A DNA stretch of 64,000 nucleotides from Glossina fuscipes (GCF_014805625.2 NW_023998452.1:2023059-2087058), one strand, 5' to 3'; positions 26,225 through 38,486 are shown, counted from the first letter of the stretch. The notes: generated by a model not told the origin, from the sequence alone. Translations and numbers: made by a program.

Positions 26225-28840
26225 ATGGAAGTGAAGACTCGCAATACCACCAAAATACCGAAAACTGGCGAAAAGAAAAAACCGCAGCAGGTGTGTGTAT
26301 GTGAACCTTTTCGGCAATCTTTTTCTAATCTATTTCTACAACACCAAGACCAACTTGTTTGGTTATCTATCTAATGATGGACAAGACATACACATATTTA
26401 TCTTGATCCAGTGCTTTTCTCATTAGCATGCTACGGAAATTCTTCAAGACGAGTCACCGCAATAGTCGAGTTTTTGTCGGAAGCTCGCTCTTCTCTTTCC
26501 GCGTCTAATTTTCACTGAAATTGCGTCGTTGAAGTTGTCAAAAGTGCCATATTTTGATTTTATTTTTGAAGCGGCACCATTATCTGGATATATAAAACCC
26601 ATATCTATTTATTTGGCCTGGTCAATGTAAACTTCATATCCCAAAAAAGAAAGGTTTGAGGGAGAAGGAAACTATAAATAATTCTCCAATGGATTAAAGT
26701 TTTTTCTCTACCAGATTTAAAGACTTCATCAGGGCTTAAAATTGCGTGAAAAATATTCGCGAAGAACTTTTTCGAGGGCAATACGGTAATAAGAAGCACA
26801 ACTGCATTTCAAAAGAAAACAGCCTCCTCTTCAGCCTCCTGGGCTTTAGGCAAGAAGTAAAATGTCCCCATTCATTCAGTCATTGCGTTCATTCGTTCAT
26901 TCATCCATTTATTCATTTATTCATATACTTTATGGGACTTGTTTGGTTTCGAGCCTTTGACTTTAAGAGCCTTTCATAAGACATGTGTTTATATGAATAA
27001 TATTAAGACACTCGATTTCGAAGAGTGAATCGTTACGGGCGCATGTAACTACCATCGTCAGGCAAAATATTGCATATCTTTTATCTTTTTTTTTAGTTGT
27101 ACTCTTGTACGTCATAAGATACAGTATTAATTTTTGGAGCTTCTTTTTTCGTTGTTTGTACAGGAAGAGAAATATACAGAAGATGAAAAAAAATGCATTG
27201 TCGATTTGAAAAAGCTATATTTGGATACTATTAAGCTGGATGTCGATTTGCAAAAAGAAATTTACAATTTGGAAAAATCGTATGAAAACAAACACAATGA
27301 AATCTATGATAAACGTAACAAATTGTTGGAGTAAGTAAAAAAAAATTGTTGAAAAAATCTAAAAGAAAATAAAACTGAAAATGTTGAAAAAAAACATGCA
27401 GAGATTTTAAGAAACAAACTCATGGTGGAGATGCAGGCGAACAGGGTAACGTGGCCAATTTCTGGTTAAAGGTATTGAAAGCCTCCTACACAGAATTTAT
27501 AAGCAAGCGGGACGAGAAAATATTAGTGGTAAATATATACTAAAATTGAGCAAAACAACACATTATATAAGGCATAAAAAGGCATAGAAAGGCAGAGAAG
27601 AGAAATGTTACATATGTTGACAGTCAACTTCACGCATCAAGTAAGGCGTGAAGGTGTGCAAACTCTTAAGACAAGTAGACTTGAGCATTTGCCCTCTCTA
27701 GACTAATATGTTCCCAGACTCGCTCATGAACTGCAGGGGTGACACGGGGCAGGGAGCGGCAACTTTTTTTGCCTTTGGGATAATTTTAATATCCGTAGAA
27801 CAAGGTCCAATTATTATTAGATATGCTGTATTCTACATCAGATCTCCTTCTTTTTAAATCGCCCACTTTATGGCCCAATGAAAACAACAAAAAACACATT
27901 TGATGGCTGCCCAGCTGAACAGGCATATGCAATCGCTTTGCAAGGTTGCTTGCTATGTGTGAGCAAATTGAATAATTTGTGAATCGGATGTGGCTGGCTA
28001 CGGTCAGACGGTTGCCCATTTTTGCTCTACGATAAATTATTATGTAGTACGGCTTAAAGCAGCTGGCATTAGAAATTCACCCCAAGCCGGAATTCTGCAA
28101 CTATGCCTTATAAATCCAAGTGTATTTTGATAACGATAATCGAATAATGTATAATTGCATAATTTTAGTATCTTGTTGATATACGTGCCAAATTGTATAA
28201 CGAGCCGGTGGTTAAGTTTGTTATTGAATTCTACTTCGAGCCCAATGATTACTTTACAAATCGTATATTAACTAAAACTTATTATTTGAATTGCTTGCCC
28301 GATGCCGACGATCCCTTGTCATATGATGGAGCCGAAATTTATAAATGCGAAGGTTGCAAGGTTGATTGGAAACATAGCGAAAAGGACCATGACAAGAAAG
28401 GTAGGTCGCACAGACGCTGCGCGCAACATCAAACAGGGAGCATACAAAACCATCCAAAAAAGAACATAAACCGTGGAAATATTTCTTTTCAGCTTTTACC
28501 TCCTTTTTCGATTTCTTCAATCCACCCACATTGCCCGATGACCCCGAAGACCCGAATTATTGCGACATTAATGTGAGATATAAATAAATCACATTTTTCA
28601 CCAATATATATATATATTTTTTTTTACTTGCACCAATATCAGGCCATCTTGCAGAATGACTTTGAATTGGGTTTCTATTTAAAAGAACGCGTCATACCAA
28701 AGGCAATTATGTTCTTTACGGGTGAAATTGCCGATTGTCAAAGTTCAGAATCCGAGTCTGATTCTGATGAAGACGACGACGACGAAGAGGATGAAGACAA
28801 TTCCAGCACCAATTCAGCAGCGGCCAATACAAATGCTTGA
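26225..28840 (+). CDS. NAP-family histone chaperone (nucleosome assembly protein 1-like), short form
   Basis: Six coding exons join in frame: 26225-26290, 27164-27330, 27402-27528, 28169-28400, 28493-28572 and 28643-28840, giving about 289 residues; all introns are GT-AG. The product has the NAP layout: a long N-terminal dimerisation helix in exon 2 (V-D-L-K-K-L-Y-L-D-T), N-F-W-L-K-V-L in exon 3, F-V-I-E-F-Y-F-E-P-N-D-Y-F-T-N in exon 4, F-F-D-F-F-N-P-P in exon 5, then D-F-E-L-G-F-Y-L-K-E-R-V-I-P-K-A and an acidic Ser/Asp/Glu tail. NAP proteins bind H2A-H2B and H3-H4, shuttle them to the nucleus and help assemble nucleosomes. It is shorter than the ubiquitous Nap1 (about 370 residues), with a reduced N-terminus, so it may be the testis-type paralogue known in Drosophila; this is inference. 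An AATAAA lies at 29,023. Confidence 0.93.
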
Positions 28841-29022
28841 TCCCTTAACACCAACCGTACGTGAAATTGCTGCCATTTGCACTCATTCATCTTTATGTTA
28901 CATGAAAGAAAATTGCCATCTGAGATTTTTTTTTTTTGTGCTTGTAAAGAAAAGGTATATGACGAATGCATCATTTACATGTTTTTACATTTTCGCAAGA
29001 AAATCGATCAATCGTTTTACTC

Positions 29023-29028
29023 AATAAA
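29023..29028 (+). terminator. Polyadenylation signal for the NAP-family gene
   Basis: AATAAA 183 bases after the stop codon, the first one downstream on this strand. Confidence 0.6.
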
Positions 29029-29306
29029 ATTCATATACATTCAACCAATTTTATTGTTGCTTTACATTTAACGAATGAATGGAATCTATTTTCAAGGACA
29101 TTTCGTACTAGTTTTCGATTATTGTTCCGAATAAAATTAACTATAAACTAAAGCGAGATTACGCATATTAAACAACGTTTTGTTCAAATTAAAACTTTAA
29201 ATGGAACGCATAAATCATCAAACTCGTAAAGCGCAAGCAATTTTTTGTATCTATTTTAAGAGTAAATGAAGCGAACCGATGGTCTTCGTCGCTAGTGCTC
29301 CTCTTC

Positions 29307-29599
29307 TTAATTAATTAACAAATGAGGTGTTGCGGTACCCTTTTCGAAAACTACTTTTGGCAAAACTTTTCGTTGTTCGAAAGCGTCCCTAGCGGAACTA
29401 GTCGCCCATTGAATAGTTGCCACGACCTCGTCGAATTTACGTATCACACAATGTGCAGGTCTTTCAATTTGATCCAAAAGTAAAGCAATTGAAGCTGCAG
29501 GAATGCCGAAACAGATAATCAACGACAGTTTTGTACCCTTCTTTTGAATTCTTAACGCGAAGAGAATCAAGTCCAATATAATGTAATTAAAGAAAGTTC
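29307..29599 (-). CDS. Unrecognised minus-strand open frame, possible terminal exon
   Basis: About 97 codons are open from an AG at 29,600 to a TAA at 29,307. The frame has no ATG start, so if real it is a last exon. Two hydrophobic segments (F-F-N-Y-I-I-L-D-L-I-L-F and L-S-L-I-I-C-F-G-I-P-A-A) precede a polar half with W-A-T-S-S-A-R-D-A-F-E-Q-R-K, and base composition is higher in G+C than the surroundings. Just upstream on the same strand (about 29,756-29,890) another open stretch ends at a TAA before an AATAAA. No homology is recognised. It lies tail-to-tail with the NAP gene. A small membrane protein, an old pseudogene or chance are all possible. Confidence 0.25.
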
Positions 29600-30039
29600 T
29601 AATTGATACAAACTGATCTTAATCCTCATACAGACGATGTGATTGTTTTTGTTTAGTAACATTTTCTTTTTTTTTTCCAAATGAAAAAACCTAGAGTAAC
29701 TTTTATTTAAACATTTGATTCCATTTTATTTCAAAAGTGTTTTTTAAATTTTATAAACTTGAATAGGATTTTCAAGATCGGCACCAGACGCTTGACCAAT
29801 CGAAACGTCTTTAGAACATTGAAACGCGAATGGATAACAAACAATTTTAGCTAAAAAAATATCTCGTTGGTAAATAATTAAAAATAAATGTAATTTAATT
29901 GCGATATTTTAGATTAATAGTTATGAGAGAGAGTAGAGGTAGACAACTACTGCTCTTGCCGTGCTCTACATCACTTATAATGTTGGGTATACTAAGTTTT
30001 CACATAAGTGTATAATACCCAGAAAGATTTTAAATAGGC

Positions 30040-31075
30040 GCAGCTTTTATTATACCGGGCCTAGCTTGTATGCTCATCTATCTATCGAATATCTGTCCAG
30101 ACATTTTTTGCCCCAGAGACGAACATTATTGAAAATGCATAGGGTCACGGTACTTTTTCGACCATTCCCCATATAATGCCTTATTTCGAAAAGTCGTTAT
30201 ATGAAAATATATTTTAATTTTTGAGAATTTCGCACAAAGAATCGCTAGGTAATAGCGTATCGGCATTCTAAGCTGGTGTGAATATGTGAGTTCTGGTAAA
30301 GAATAAGTCTTTATATGGCAATAGTGTCAAATTGTTCATATTTCGCGATGAAAATTGGTTCGTAAAAGCAACTTGATATGAAACTTAAATGTATCAAACT
30401 TGGATCAAGTGGGTTTATGTCTTGAACAGCATCGCACAAAAGGATTGTTATAAACTATCAAAGCTTGTATGCCAAAAGATAATTTGGATCACAGAGGTCT
30501 GTTACTTAGGCGCCAATTTGTACAGGAACTCCCGCTTTTACAATGGCTTAGGGGTTCACTTGCAACTTGATTCTCTAGTGGTTGTGTGTGTATCCCTATG
30601 CTAGTTGTATACATGCTCTATACCTTTTTTTTCCTTTCTTATTTATACATGAATTATATTTAAATTTTTTTTGTTTCTTTATTTCTTATATACTATATAC
30701 TATTTTTTAATAATAATTAGTATAAGATTTACTTCTAAGAGTCAACTGAATTCGGCTGTCAATTTGTTTTAGCTGAGTTTCATGTATTAATAAAGTAAAT
30801 CAATATATGGAAATAATAATAAAAAAAAAGAAATAGAAGCAAACCCTTCTATGGCGACAAAGTCAAAATTTTAGCGAAAATCTTTGACAAATAAATTAAA
30901 TTTGCTACGGTAGCTGATGCATTGACTATCCTCCAGTGTGAAAAGTATCCCGTTTCATAAAGGCAATGTACAATTTTGGTGTATTATCATGAAAATGAGA
31001 TAACGGCTATATCAAGCAAAGTGGTGTAGGGTATCAAATACCGGATCTTTCCCCGACCATAGTGCTCTTAGTTGT
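30040..31075 (+). repeat. Interspersed repeat family B, copy 3 (interrupted)
   Basis: The left part (30,040-30,240) has 'ttattataccgggcctag', 'atctgtccagacattttttg' and 'cttatttcgaaaagtcgtta'. The right end (about 30,995-31,075) has 'tatcaagcaaagtggtgtag' followed by 'ggtatcaaataccggatctttccccgaccatag'-like sequence. About 750 bases of unrelated sequence separate them, so this is either one copy split by a later insertion or two partial copies. Confidence 0.5.
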
Positions 31076-31491
31076 TTTATAATGAATTTGAAAGCAAAAA
31101 AAAAAGAAAAAAAATGAAACGTTTTACATAAGAAGGTCAATTAGCTTTATTTGAAAATTTTACTGAAGATAAGACAGGGACCCCATAGGAAGTATTAAAA
31201 CTGCATACACGCTCTCCGTTGACTTGGCGATCCTGATATATTTAGAATAAAAGCATGCTTAACAAAATGTGGTGCAAGGAGCCATGCAACTAAATATGAA
31301 CACTTCTAAAAATGTTAAACTTCTTCACTTAAAAACCTATCTACAACGAAATGTAAATATTTAAAACCATTTAATTACGACAAACATCTTTGCTAATCGT
31401 ATTTGCCTGTTCTAAGATAACTAAAATGTTCTCTACCCACAATGAGTACCATTTATGGATTCTGCTATCTGATTTCGATAAATCTTCTCAT
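31076..31491. other. 3' flank of the F-box gene
   Basis: AT-rich. On the minus strand ATTAAA occurs near 31,374 and AATAAA near 31,151, either of which could serve the F-box gene. No other feature seen. Confidence 0.4.
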
Positions 31492-34400
31492 TTAGAGATC
31501 GTTTAGACCCAACAAATGTTCAGCAACTATTTTACATTCAGGTTTTGATTCTTTAAATTTTTTCACACCTTCAAGCGTAATACCGGTACCACTTATATCT
31601 AAATATAGTAAATTAGGTGAGCATTGCACTATATGTCTTAAAAATACATCTGTTATATTTTTATAATTACGTATAGTAAAACGTTCGATAAGCGTATCGT
31701 TCGGTCGATTACGTATACCTATCCAAATTCTACCATGGTTTGTAGGATTGACAGAACGTCCGAAGGAGCACAATCCCTGATCACTAATAAAATTACGTGG
31801 ATAGGTGAGTTGTTTAACAGATCCCGAAGAGGTTGGAAACTCGTCTTGCCTTTCAACTACATTACTAGCAGTAACATTGTCCGCATTAGTAAAATTACTG
31901 GCGCCACGTCTTAAAGGATTTATAAGGTCCCAAAATAAATCGTGACGTATTACTCGATTAACTTCGCTAATACCTCCTTCTTCCTGTCCCTGCGCTTGTC
32001 CCATCGAAACTGCCCGTGGATTAACTCCGGAAACATTGTTTACGCTAATCAATGCGCCTTGTGGATTACGTAAATCTATATAAATAATGTGATCGGGATT
32101 CGCTTGTTGTCGACGTTGCGGAGATTTTTTGTTTAAAGAAGCCCAAAAATCATTTGTAGATGAGGATGATTGTGCCGCTTGAGATGACGAAGTCCCTGAA
32201 GAATTATATTCGCCAGTAGTTGCTTCTGCACATTCACCTAAGCCATATCCTTTTGAGGCAGACAAACTTACATTAAAGCCTTTAGCTGTATTTATGTAAG
32301 GAGGGCATTCCAGCATAACTTCTCTTAATGTTTCTATAACATTAAAGCATTGCAAGTCCGTATCGGTTAACGGTATTTGTCGCAAATCTAGGCGCTACAA
32401 CCAACACAGGAAACAGGAAAAATTCATTAAATAGAAAAAAATAATTGTGAGAGATTCAAACCAAACTATACTTGATCTCTGATCACATTCATAGCAAATG
32501 TATCTTATTAAATGGTTGCTATTTATACCCAACGCCATTTTTGGTATAAGGTATATTAAATTTACTCTTTTTCTGGATCAATTTAGTCCTATCTGTCTGT
32601 TCGTCGGAGTCTTCTTTCCAACCTAGAGATGACATCATTTGATATATTTTGACAAAACTTGACACGCTTTTGCATTTCGGTCCAAGGATGAACGTCATTG
32701 TATGAGGTCGTTTTTACGGTCGCTCCCCACATAAAACCCCTTTTGAAAAAAGTCTTCACATGAAAACCGTAGTATTTTGGCATACAAAATAATTGGATCG
32801 GATCGGATCATATCAAAATACTAACAAAAAAAGGCTTTAAGGAATAAGGAGACATTTTTAAGATTTTGAAATGGAAATTGACCCAGAATAGCAATTTCGC
32901 TAAACTTGCTGACATTCATTTGGGTAACTTAGACTTATAGATTAGCATATAAGCATCCTGGAAAAACTAACCTTTTTTTTGTTAACAAGATCTAGTTTTG
33001 GATACTTTATGGTAAAAAAAATGCACTTTATTAAATTTAGACCATGTCCAAATTTTGGGATCTTTCCCAAACAATAGTTCCTCTAAAAAGTAACCACTTA
33101 TCTAGTAACGATGTACGATGAAGTTTGTAATATTACGATGAAATATTGTAATAATGGCGAAGTGGTGTAGTGTATTTAAAAGCCGGCCTTGCCCGACTAC
33201 AGTATTTATACATGTTTTTTACTTGCCTGTAACAATGGGAAACCATGAATAGTTGCTATGCTGGCGTAAACGACAATATCAAAGAAATTAACACAACCTC
33301 GCAGACTTAGTGTATGCAAGCCGGGCAATTTGGAAATTGGCATGATATCGTGAGGTTCAAACCAAGTGCTATATTCAATACGAAGTTCCTGGAAATATTT
33401 AATTAAGCATTTATTTAAAAGTAAGCTCATTAAAATATAAAAAAACGCTACCCTCCATAGTCATTTCACCCAATCGTATAACGTTAACGGAAAATTTCAA
33501 ACGCGGTATATAAAAAGGCCATTACAAAACAGTTTACCGGCTACTTTCGCATCCGGCATACAAAACGAGAGAAAGGCGGAGCTAAAGAGTCAACATTTCG
33601 ACATTTAATATCCTATTTGTTTTTGGATGTTATCTTCTCAATGCAAAGAGCATGGAAATACTAAGTTAAGAATGAAATTGATGAGAGACTGAAAATGATA
33701 TCTCATGGACATTTTTCATGCAGTCTTTTTTTATACTCCCGGAAAACGTTTAATTTGGTTATCCGCTGTAAAGGAAGATATATACAAACTATATTGATAT
33801 GTGATGCTTTTTTGACTATTGCATCAATTTTTCAGTCGTTAAAGGACGCAAGTACAAACATCCTTTTTTTGATTTAATTTAAGGAGTTGAACTTCATACA
33901 TGTGCGCAAATATGATTTCTCGTCATAATTTTTGCGAGTTTACAAAGATTCGAAAGCGGTGACCAAATACATACGGCTTAGTCGGCGAAGAACCGCATGC
34001 TAACGCAGAAGAGACCCTACTTAGGAAATATACGCCATAATTCAATTGGTAGCTGATGCCAAAGTGTCGACCTAAGCTGTGGAGAGTTATAATGCATTTC
34101 GGCTAAAGATGGTATACATACCTGCAGGTTCACCAAATGCGTATGAATTCCCGTCAACCAAGATGAACGCTGATAGGATAGGTTCAAAACGTCGCAATCA
34201 TTAATAACTAAGCGTTGAAGGGTTTGTGGGATGTGTTTAAAATGCAACTAAAATGAAATAATTGTTACTATATAAATGGCGCCTTAGAAAGGATAATCAG
34301 CAAATACAAAAAGCAGATTTTTCGTTGAATCTTTACTTTAAGTGACTGAATATAACAAAAGAAGCGATTTTTTTTTTTTCTTTTGACTAAAAGCCCTTAG

Positions 34401-35585
34401 TTTTTGACCATAAAAATTTATTTAATTTGAAGTCTATAACCCTTAACAATTCACTTCCATGTATTTTTAATTTTTATTATTATTCTGCATTACAAAGCAG
34501 AGCAAGAATTTACACCGTTCGTATTTCACAATTACGATCCGCCAAAGTAAGCCATTATTTTTATGTATGATTGAGCAATTTTTTTGTAGAGTAATTTACA
34601 AACAAGTGCCGTATTTTTCTCCGCACTATTGAGCTCGGAAACAGATAACAGGAAAATAAAAGCGTTATACGCCTGTTTAATAAGAGGTTTTAGGTGATTT
34701 GACCCATCTCCATTTGTTGATTATATTGGAATAGAAAACATTATAACTTTGCATTTATATCCCCGTAAAGACAGCTTATAAAATGGCAAATTTATGATCA
34801 TCTCACGTAGCGGTTATATGACGTCTAACCAAGTTTGAATAAACAAAGTGAAGGCGTGCGACTACAAAGTCAAGTTAAATAGCGACAAAGGTTGTCATTT
34901 ACAGAAATTTGAAAGCGAATAAAGCGCATTTAAAATTGAAAGAGAACTTACCAATGTCAAATCCAAACATATTGAGTACATCTCCAGAATTTCCAATTGC
35001 GTACAATTGCTTGTCAACGATTTACTTAGAGTTTTATTAAATATTTCTCCCGAGCTTTTGTAGTTAAGCGATTTTTGTGAAGGTCCTCGTAATTTTAGAC
35101 ATTTTGTGATAGCATGAGTAAATTGCAAAGATTCTAACAATTGATCGTATGAATCCCTGCTCTCCAGCAATGAGATATTTTGCCAAAATCGCTTATCGTA
35201 AACTAATTCATTGAATCGTCTGCAAGTTCTAGAATAAGAAAAAAATCAAAAATGATCAATCAGGTCTTTTCTAAAACATTTAATTTCAACATACGCCTTA
35301 ACTCATTTACCTCTTTAAGGTTAGTAGATCTTGACTTCCAAGATATTTAAAGATTTCATATAAAATCTCATCGCAAAAGTGATCTAAAGTAAACCTGTAG
35401 TCAGTTTCGACTTCACGATATTTAGCAGCTGGAGGACTGTTAACAACATTGTCCACAATCGTAGATTCAGTAGAGTTCGTCGATATTTGTTCATTTGTTT
35501 CCGAAAACCGCCTCTTACGTTTGCTAGCATTGTTAAAAACCTTGGACATCCCTGCGTGTTCTACGAAATTTACGGAGGTATCCAT
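31492..35585 (-). CDS. F-box and leucine-rich-repeat protein
   Basis: Five coding exons on the minus strand join in one frame: 35585-35311, 35228-34952, 34247-34122, 33388-33227 and 32394-31492, about 580 residues. An F-box is seen at residues about 67-115 across the first junction (D-H-F-C-D-E-I-L-Y-E-I-F-K-Y-L then T-C-R-R-F-N-E-L and F-W-Q-N-I), followed by leucine-rich repeat segments (L-R-G-P-S-Q; L-E-I-L-E-M-Y; L-Q-R-L-V-I-N-D-C-D; L-H-T-L-S-L-R-G-C; L-L-Y-L-D-I-S-G-T-G-I). F-box proteins bring substrates to SCF (Skp1-Cullin1) ubiquitin ligases; the LRRs usually choose the substrate, unknown here. The last exon has a long disordered Ser/Gln-rich insert within the LRR region. The fourth intron starts with GC (CAG|GCAAGT); only this choice keeps the frame. 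A family B repeat lies in that intron. Confidence 0.88.
32525..33215 (+). repeat. Interspersed repeat family B, copy 4, inside an intron
   Basis: Carries 'tctgtctgttcgtcgg' (about 32,591), 'catttcggtccaaggatgaacg' in part, 'cttttgaaaaaagtcttcacatg' in part, and ends with AAGTGGTGTAGTGTATTTAA and CCGGCCTTGCCCGACTACAG at about 33,180-33,203. The copy is longer than others because of about 350 extra internal bases. It lies on the opposite strand to the F-box gene and ends about a dozen bases from the GC splice donor of that gene at 33,225-33,226. Confidence 0.58.
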
Positions 35586-37239
35586 AAATTTCCTTAATAG
35601 CTTAATTGATATAACTAAAATTCACTTATAAAATTTATTTTATTCGTAGTAGCGATATAAAAATTAAAAAATAGTTTTATAAAACCATCGAGTTTAATAT
35701 CAAAACATTTTCAATAAAACTATTAACCCAATTTTTTAGAGCGTGCAAATAACAAACTGAGACGCAACTAAATGTCACAGCGTAATTAGAAATGCCATTT
35801 AATAACATTTAAAGCATGTATTTACGACTTCATCGATTTGCCGCGATTTTATACTTTATTTTTAATTGCCAAAAGCCGATTTGTATGTGCAAATCTTTAT
35901 TTATATTTAAAAAAAATAAATTAATAAAGTTAAACTGTTATTGGACTATGAGAATAGGAGAAAGAAGGTATGCTACTTTTTTTTATGGCTGGGGAGCGCA
36001 ATTGCAAATTGATTATTGCAGACTACATTGAGTTAGTTTTTTTTTTTGTTTTTGAATACATGGAATCATTGTTTAAAGTAAGAGATATGCACTTATTTAC
36101 TTCCCTTGTGCTTATTTGATTTTTTATTATCTTATGTTGAAGTTTGGATTATTCTTATTTTTATACACCTAGAACTAATTTCAATTTTTTTTTTTATTGA
36201 TTCAGTGCGAATTGTACTATGTGTTAACTGTAGTTTCTTCAATACTTTAAAACAGGCTCTTTAAGGGATTTCTATTGTTTTCTGAATTCTTAAATAAATA
36301 AATAGATATTATAATATCGGCCACAATCTGACTCTGGTGTGATTAATGTGAACCAACGTTTTCAAAAATTTGCTTTTAAAATATTACAAGAGAAAGTGTC
36401 GCTTTGAAAATGTCTGCAATTCCTAATGGATGATATCATTCCAAATTTAATGCTCTACTACAGAATGCTTATCCAGAGTGTTTCTTAAAATTAATTGAAA
36501 AATTGCTTGACTTTTTTCTAATATACTACGTAATTTTTAAGAGAACTCCTTTCAAGCCACACTATCTCTATCCGGAAAATGATAGTGATAGATAGGGCCA
36601 AAAAATGGTTTTTAAATCATTTTCTTAACATTGGTTAAAAAAACGAAGCGCGATATTATTATTTTTTGATTACAAGAATTCACAATGAAAAATTCACGTT
36701 TTCAGAATGTCGTCTGCGAATCGCAGCTGAAACGAAGGGAAATCAAGTAATTTTTAAGGAAATTGATAATGTTCATAACAAACGCAGCAATAATGTTTGA
36801 AGAGGTCATAGCCTAAGACGCTAAACGATGACAAAAAACTTCGATTGACATTATGTAACATTAGAGATTTGATGACATTGATCATGGATCATGCACCACG
36901 AAGTGTTTCATCTGGATAAATCGGATAGTTGGTTCCATATCTATCATTTTCAACTGATACAAATAAAGCGCACAACTGAGGTAAAAAATCAAGAATTAGC
37001 AATCGCAAATCACACAGAAATTCTACAGTAACAACGTAATGGTTTTGCTAATAGCGTTTATTTAAAATATAAGAAAAATGTGTTGCATATTGGTAATAAA
37101 GAAACTCTTACTTTGTTCCGATAATGTTGTACCATTCCAGTAATTCCTTTTAATTTGTGTTTACAAATTGACAAAACAGTTATCAACTTCGTTTCTAATA
37201 AAGTAGATGGTTTTGTGGACGGCTTTTTTCTATACAAAT
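35586..37239. promoter_or_regulatory. Divergent interval between F-box gene and mS22 gene
   Basis: About 1.65 kb between two start codons facing away from each other. It must contain the promoters of both genes. I see no clear TATA box or DRE (TATCGATA) element; much of the middle is AT-rich and may include repeat DNA. Confidence 0.4.
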
Positions 37240-38409
37240 ATGTCTTTATATATTCAATTAAATGTATTAAATAAAATACGAGGTACTTTAACTAAAAATG
37301 CCTTTAGAACACAGGCTACGAAGAGTGTAACTTTAGAATATGATAAAGATCCGCAACCATTGTTTACTAACCCTGAAATCCAAAAGCTTCTCAAGTCCAT
37401 TACACAATTAGATTTGAGCAAAATATTTCGGCGAACCACGGCGTCAGTAAATAGTGTAGAATATAAATTTATGACCACCGAACAATTGGAAGATGTGTTT
37501 CGCAAAACAGTGGAAAAAGCCAAAGTGAAATTACAAATGCCACCTATAGTGAAAGTAAGAGACGATGCTCAAAAGATCATATCGGTGGATAAAGCTTTAA
37601 AAGGATTCTCTGATACAAAGTTTGTAATAACTGATGTAACTTACGGCACACGTCAATCTGAACGTAAAGTAGTTGTCCGCGATACAGATGGTACATTACA
37701 TCATGCTCCAATGGAAATGGCTAAAAGAATGAAACAATTGTTTGTACCACTGAATGGACGCAAATTGCGGACACCACAAATGTTTGAGGACGAAAATTTA
37801 CAAGCACGTTTAGAAGAACGCAAATATGAATTTATATTAGATCGTTTACTAGTGCAATTCAATCCAGATGAGCCCGATTTTCACAGAATAAGCAGTAAAG
37901 TGTATCAGCATATAAATGAAACTAAAGAATTCGATCAACTTCGTTCCACAAGGCATTTTGGACCTATGGCGTTCTTTTATGTTTGGCACAAATGTATCGA
38001 TGATTTGCTGTATGATATGATAAAAAGGGATTACTTAAGAAATGGAGCCGAATTAATAATCTTATATTATAAAGTCCATTCGATACCAGAGGACTTTGCA
38101 GAGTTTTTGCAAAAATTAGACGAACATAATTCTTTAGAAGATTTAGCTCTAAAAGAACTGAATAAATCCATAAAGAGTAAAGTGAACGGCGATATACATT
38201 CAGAAATCGAAAGTGCTATTGGTAAATCAGCCAAAGATTTTGAAGTTGATGAATTATGTTTAAGGTTTGTAGAAAAGTACATTGCAGCTTATGCGCTAAA
38301 AAAAGTGCAGCTCGAGTTGGGCATTCAAACATTAAGAGAAATTAATGCCGAGAAAAAGCATTTGTATGAAGGCTTAAGCAAAGCACACGGCATACAAAGT
38401 GTTAGTTAA
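37240..38409 (+). CDS. mRpS22: Mitochondrial small-subunit ribosomal protein mS22 (MRPS22)
   Basis: A single-exon gene. From the ATG at 37,240 it encodes about 389 residues; an in-frame ATG at 37,207 adds 11 hydrophobic residues, but the second start gives a better mitochondrial targeting peptide (basic, hydroxylated, few acids over the first 30 residues). The family signature is clear: D-P-Q-P-L-F-T-N-P-E-I-Q then L-L-K-S-I-T-Q-L-D-L-S-K-I-F-R near residues 37-65, followed by the conserved T-T-E-Q-L-E motif. mS22 is a metazoan-specific protein of the 28S mitoribosomal subunit, needed for mitochondrial translation. The length is close to that of insect homologues. AATAAA at 38,429 is 20 bases after the stop. 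The gene ends tail-to-tail with the zinc-finger gene, only 77 bases apart. Confidence 0.95.
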   Translation: MSLYIQLNVLNKIRGTLTKNAFRTQATKSVTLEYDKDPQPLFTNPEIQKLLKSITQLDLSKIFRRTTASVNSVEYKFMTTEQLEDVFRKTVEKAKVKLQMPPIVKVRDDAQKIISVDKALKGFSDTKFVITDVTYGTRQSERKVVVRDTDGTLHHAPMEMAKRMKQLFVPLNGRKLRTPQMFEDENLQARLEERKYEFILDRLLVQFNPDEPDFHRISSKVYQHINETKEFDQLRSTRHFGPMAFFYVWHKCIDDLLYDMIKRDYLRNGAELIILYYKVHSIPEDFAEFLQKLDEHNSLEDLALKELNKSIKSKVNGDIHSEIESAIGKSAKDFEVDELCLRFVEKYIAAYALKKVQLELGIQTLREINAEKKHLYEGLSKAHGIQSVS

Positions 38410-38428
38410 ATTATAGTCTTTTTGTCGC

Positions 38429-38434
38429 AATAAA
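38429..38434 (+). terminator. Polyadenylation signal for mRpS22
   Basis: AATAAA shortly after the stop codon; cleavage a little downstream would place the 3' end inside or beside the 3' end of the opposite zinc-finger gene. Confidence 0.7.
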
Positions 38435-38486
38435 TTCTATCTAATTTATATTTTCTTAATCACATCTTTTATGTATTTTAATTGTT

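Noticed and set aside
37207..37239. Upstream ATG for mRpS22
   Set aside because: The next ATG gives a more typical mitochondrial targeting peptide; the first adds a short hydrophobic stretch. Not excluded.
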